Shown here piece by piece: positions 22,691 to 24,027 of a stretch of DNA of 24,027 nucleotides. Source of the DNA: Chloroflexota bacterium (GTDB taxonomy: Bacteria; Chloroflexota; Ktedonobacteria; Ktedonobacterales; Ktedonobacteraceae); the NCBI GenBank assembly GCA_005881495.1, contig VBHI01000363.1, positions 1 through 24,027 of the forward strand, in the 5' to 3' direction. The notes under the pieces were generated by a model. It had not been told where the DNA came from and ran no database searches. It worked only from the letters and a program-made list of their open reading frames with translations. Position 1 is the stretch's first letter. The number at the start of each line of letters is the position of its first letter. The position numbers and the translations under genes were made by a program.

Positions 22691-22821
22691 TACCTTGTTT
22701 GGGGCTTGGGCATGGGGGTATATGTTGGATCATCCCAAGCCAAATAGGCATCAAGAGCACGCCGGATGATTTCTGCCATTGGCAAATTCTCCTCCTGACT
22801 GCGCTTTTCCAACTGTTTCTT
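22690..22821 (-). pseudogene. Fragment of a ribbon-helix-helix (CopG-like) protein
   Basis: The frame reads KKQLEKRSQEENLPMAEIIR, RALDAYLAWD, then a Pro-rich end and stop at 22690. This resembles the C-terminal helix pair of ribbon-helix-helix regulators/antitoxins (L...A...G.s.aelIReAldaYL). The N-terminal beta-strand is cut at about 22822, where the frame meets a stop and the WD40-GTPase sequence begins on the other strand. An internal ATG (22779) with GGAGGAG 9 nt upstream could yield a 29-residue product, but a remnant is more likely. Confidence 0.5.
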
Positions 22822-22850
22822 TTAAAGCCCTGGCCAAGCAGCATCTGAAA

Positions 22851-24027
22851 GTGCAAAGGCAGCGCGAAGATTTTGCCCGCAAAGAGGCAAACGCGTTGGT
22901 CTCGTCTGTCGTTCCGTTACTTGTTGTACTGATCATTCTCATCTTTATAGCATTCTATTGGGCTGACTCTGATGAGACGCATGAGTTCGGAGAGCTGCGC
23001 AAACGAAGACAACGAGAACAACGAGAACAACGAGAACGGGAACAACGAGAACGAGAGCAACAGCTGCCTCCACCCGGTTTCAAACTGCTGCACACTCTTT
23101 CTGGGCATACCGATTTGATCCCTAGCGTGGCGTGGTCACCTGATGGAGGCCTGCTCGCCTCTCGCTCCGGTGACAGCATCCGCCTCTGGGACACGACGAC
23201 CGGGCTACCTCTTCACACTCTTTCTGGGCATTCCGATTGGATCAGTAGCGTGGCGTGGTCACCAGATGGACGCCTGCTCGCCTCCGGCTCCGATGACACC
23301 ACCATCCGCCTCTGGGACACGACGACCTGGCAACCCCTCCACACTCTTTCGGGGCATTTCGATTCCATCTACAGCGTGGCGTGGTCGCCCGATGGTCGCC
23401 TGCTCGCCTCCGGCTCCTTTGACAGCACCATCCGCCTCTGGGATGCAAAAACAGGGCGACAAATACGCGCGCTTGAAGGCCATACAAGCACTATTACTTC
23501 CTTATCCTTCTCAGCAGATGGTCGCCTCCTTGCCTCGAAATCCTACGATGGAACGGTTCGGCTCTGGAACGCTGATGTTTGGGAAACAGTAGCAATTCTA
23601 AATGAGTCTTCTTCCAATAATTATGCCGACCTGTCGTTCCATCCCAAATCACTCATATTGGCCACTCTTGGGGAACTAGACACGGTCATTCGTATCTGGG
23701 ATCTGGAACTTGCTACCATACTCAATACTCCTTCAGCGATACCTTCAGTCCACTACACGAATGCCAAAGTTGTTCTGGTGGGTGATAGTGGCGTTGGTAA
23801 ATCCGGACTTGGACTTGTTCTTACAGGCCAACCGTTTGCGCCAACCGAGTCAACGCATGGACGGCGGGTGTGGACGTTTGAGAGTGAGGAGGTAAAGCTC
23901 GATGGCGGGCGCAAGGAGACGCGTGAGACGCTGTTATGGGACCTGGCAGGTCAGCCGGGCTATCGCCTGATTCACCAGTTGCATTTGAACGAAGTGGCAG
24001 TGGCGCTGGTAGTTTTCGATGCGCGGA
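22851..24027 (+). CDS. Membrane-anchored WD40-repeat/Ras-like GTPase fusion (3' partial)
   Basis: An open frame (phase of 22851) that runs off the window end. A basic segment (VQRQREDFARKEANALVSS) is followed by one transmembrane helix (VVPLLVVLIILIFIAFYW, about 22910-22963), an Arg/Glu/Gln charged linker (22995-23055), five WD40 blades (about 23090-23730; each with GH...V.SVAWSPDGRLLASGS...IRLWD, the fifth degenerate) and a small-GTPase domain. The GTPase has G1 LVGDSGVGKSGL, a Thr in STHGRRVW (switch I) and G3 LLWDLAGQPGY, with G4/G5 beyond the window. Such WD40-Ras-like proteins resemble signalling or STAND/Roc-type sensors. The start is uncertain: the frame is open back to 22770 without a ribosome-binding site, so the 5' end may be truncated by the RHH fragment. 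GTG 22851 is only a possible start. Confidence 0.8.
   Translation, partial: MQRQREDFARKEANALVSSVVPLLVVLIILIFIAFYWADSDETHEFGELRKRRQREQREQREREQREREQQLPPPGFKLLHTLSGHTDLIPSVAWSPDGGLLASRSGDSIRLWDTTTGLPLHTLSGHSDWISSVAWSPDGRLLASGSDDTTIRLWDTTTWQPLHTLSGHFDSIYSVAWSPDGRLLASGSFDSTIRLWDAKTGRQIRALEGHTSTITSLSFSADGRLLASKSYDGTVRLWNADVWETVAILNESSSNNYADLSFHPKSLILATLGELDTVIRIWDLELATILNTPSAIPSVHYTNAKVVLVGDSGVGKSGLGLVLTGQPFAPTESTHGRRVWTFESEEVKLDGGRKETRETLLWDLAGQPGYRLIHQLHLNEVAVALVVFDAR
23009..23060 (+). repeat. 9-bp tandem repeat (ACAACGAGA) inside the WD40-GTPase gene
   Basis: Four to five consecutive copies of ACAACGAGA, with minor variants, encode the repeating Gln-Arg-Glu linker between the membrane helix and the first WD40 blade. 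Repeat number may vary by slippage in steps of three codons without frame loss. Confidence 0.8.

Noticed and set aside
23009..23060. Regularly spaced repeats as a possible CRISPR array
   Set aside because: The 9-bp units are directly tandem without spacers and code in frame for the QRE linker.
1..24027. tRNA or rRNA genes, in particular as island attachment sites
   Set aside because: No cloverleaf-like or rRNA-like sequence was recognised; island borders coincide with gene fragments and repeats.

Overview
The window looks like chromosomal DNA from an IS-rich, moderately GC-rich bacterium. The best guess is a Ktedonobacteria-like member of the Chloroflexota. That rests on the mix of an HspR-controlled grpE-dnaJ-hspR unit, a queA-like gene, a WD40-repeat/Ras-like GTPase fusion, IS630- and IS4/IS701-type elements and short dispersed palindromic repeats. 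No rRNA or tRNA gene was seen, so the taxonomy is inference from protein style.

Left part (1-5.6 kb, all minus strand): a conserved housekeeping block. In transcription order it holds an MBL-fold hydrolase, an M50 site-2-type protease, an HD-domain protein whose 3' end is frameshifted at an inserted repeat, and scpA, all tightly packed as one operon. The heat-shock genes grpE, dnaJ and hspR follow. They have their own consensus promoter, which lies in the last codons of scpA and overlaps a near-perfect HAIR operator, so HspR probably represses its own operon. dnaK is absent from the unit.

Middle part (5.9-17.8 kb): a decayed, AT-richer island that I read as a broken defence island. It starts with a C-terminal ImmA/IrrE-like remnant and a small hypothetical gene (minus strand). 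A plus-strand pair follows: a 1116-aa Fe-S (DinG/XPD-type) helicase and a divergent Piwi protein that I assign to the pPIWI_RE family. The Piwi gene is split into an N-part (9794-10846) and a C-part (about 13066-13691). The intervening DNA holds two palindromic mini-elements, a small DUF6176-like gene and an IS630 element. A 21-codon ORF overlaps the pPIWI_RE stop (ATGA) and may be all that remains of a third operon gene. After it come a truncated queA-like fragment and a second helicase (SF1, UPF1/DNA2-like). That helicase has a one-base deletion inside its Walker A motif and is cut by an IS4/IS701-like element with a clean 5-bp target duplication (AATTG).

Right part (17.8-24 kb): an ECF sigma factor with a truncated partner gene, an IS630 remnant, a B12-binding radical SAM enzyme, an intact queA-like gene, an SDR oxidoreductase, a ribbon-helix-helix fragment next to a strong hairpin, and the start of a membrane-anchored WD40-GTPase protein that runs off the window end.

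The most interesting content is the pPIWI_RE/Fe-S helicase module. Its family is known as a predicted plasmid/R-loop-directed defence system, and here it appears caught while being dismantled by mobile DNA.
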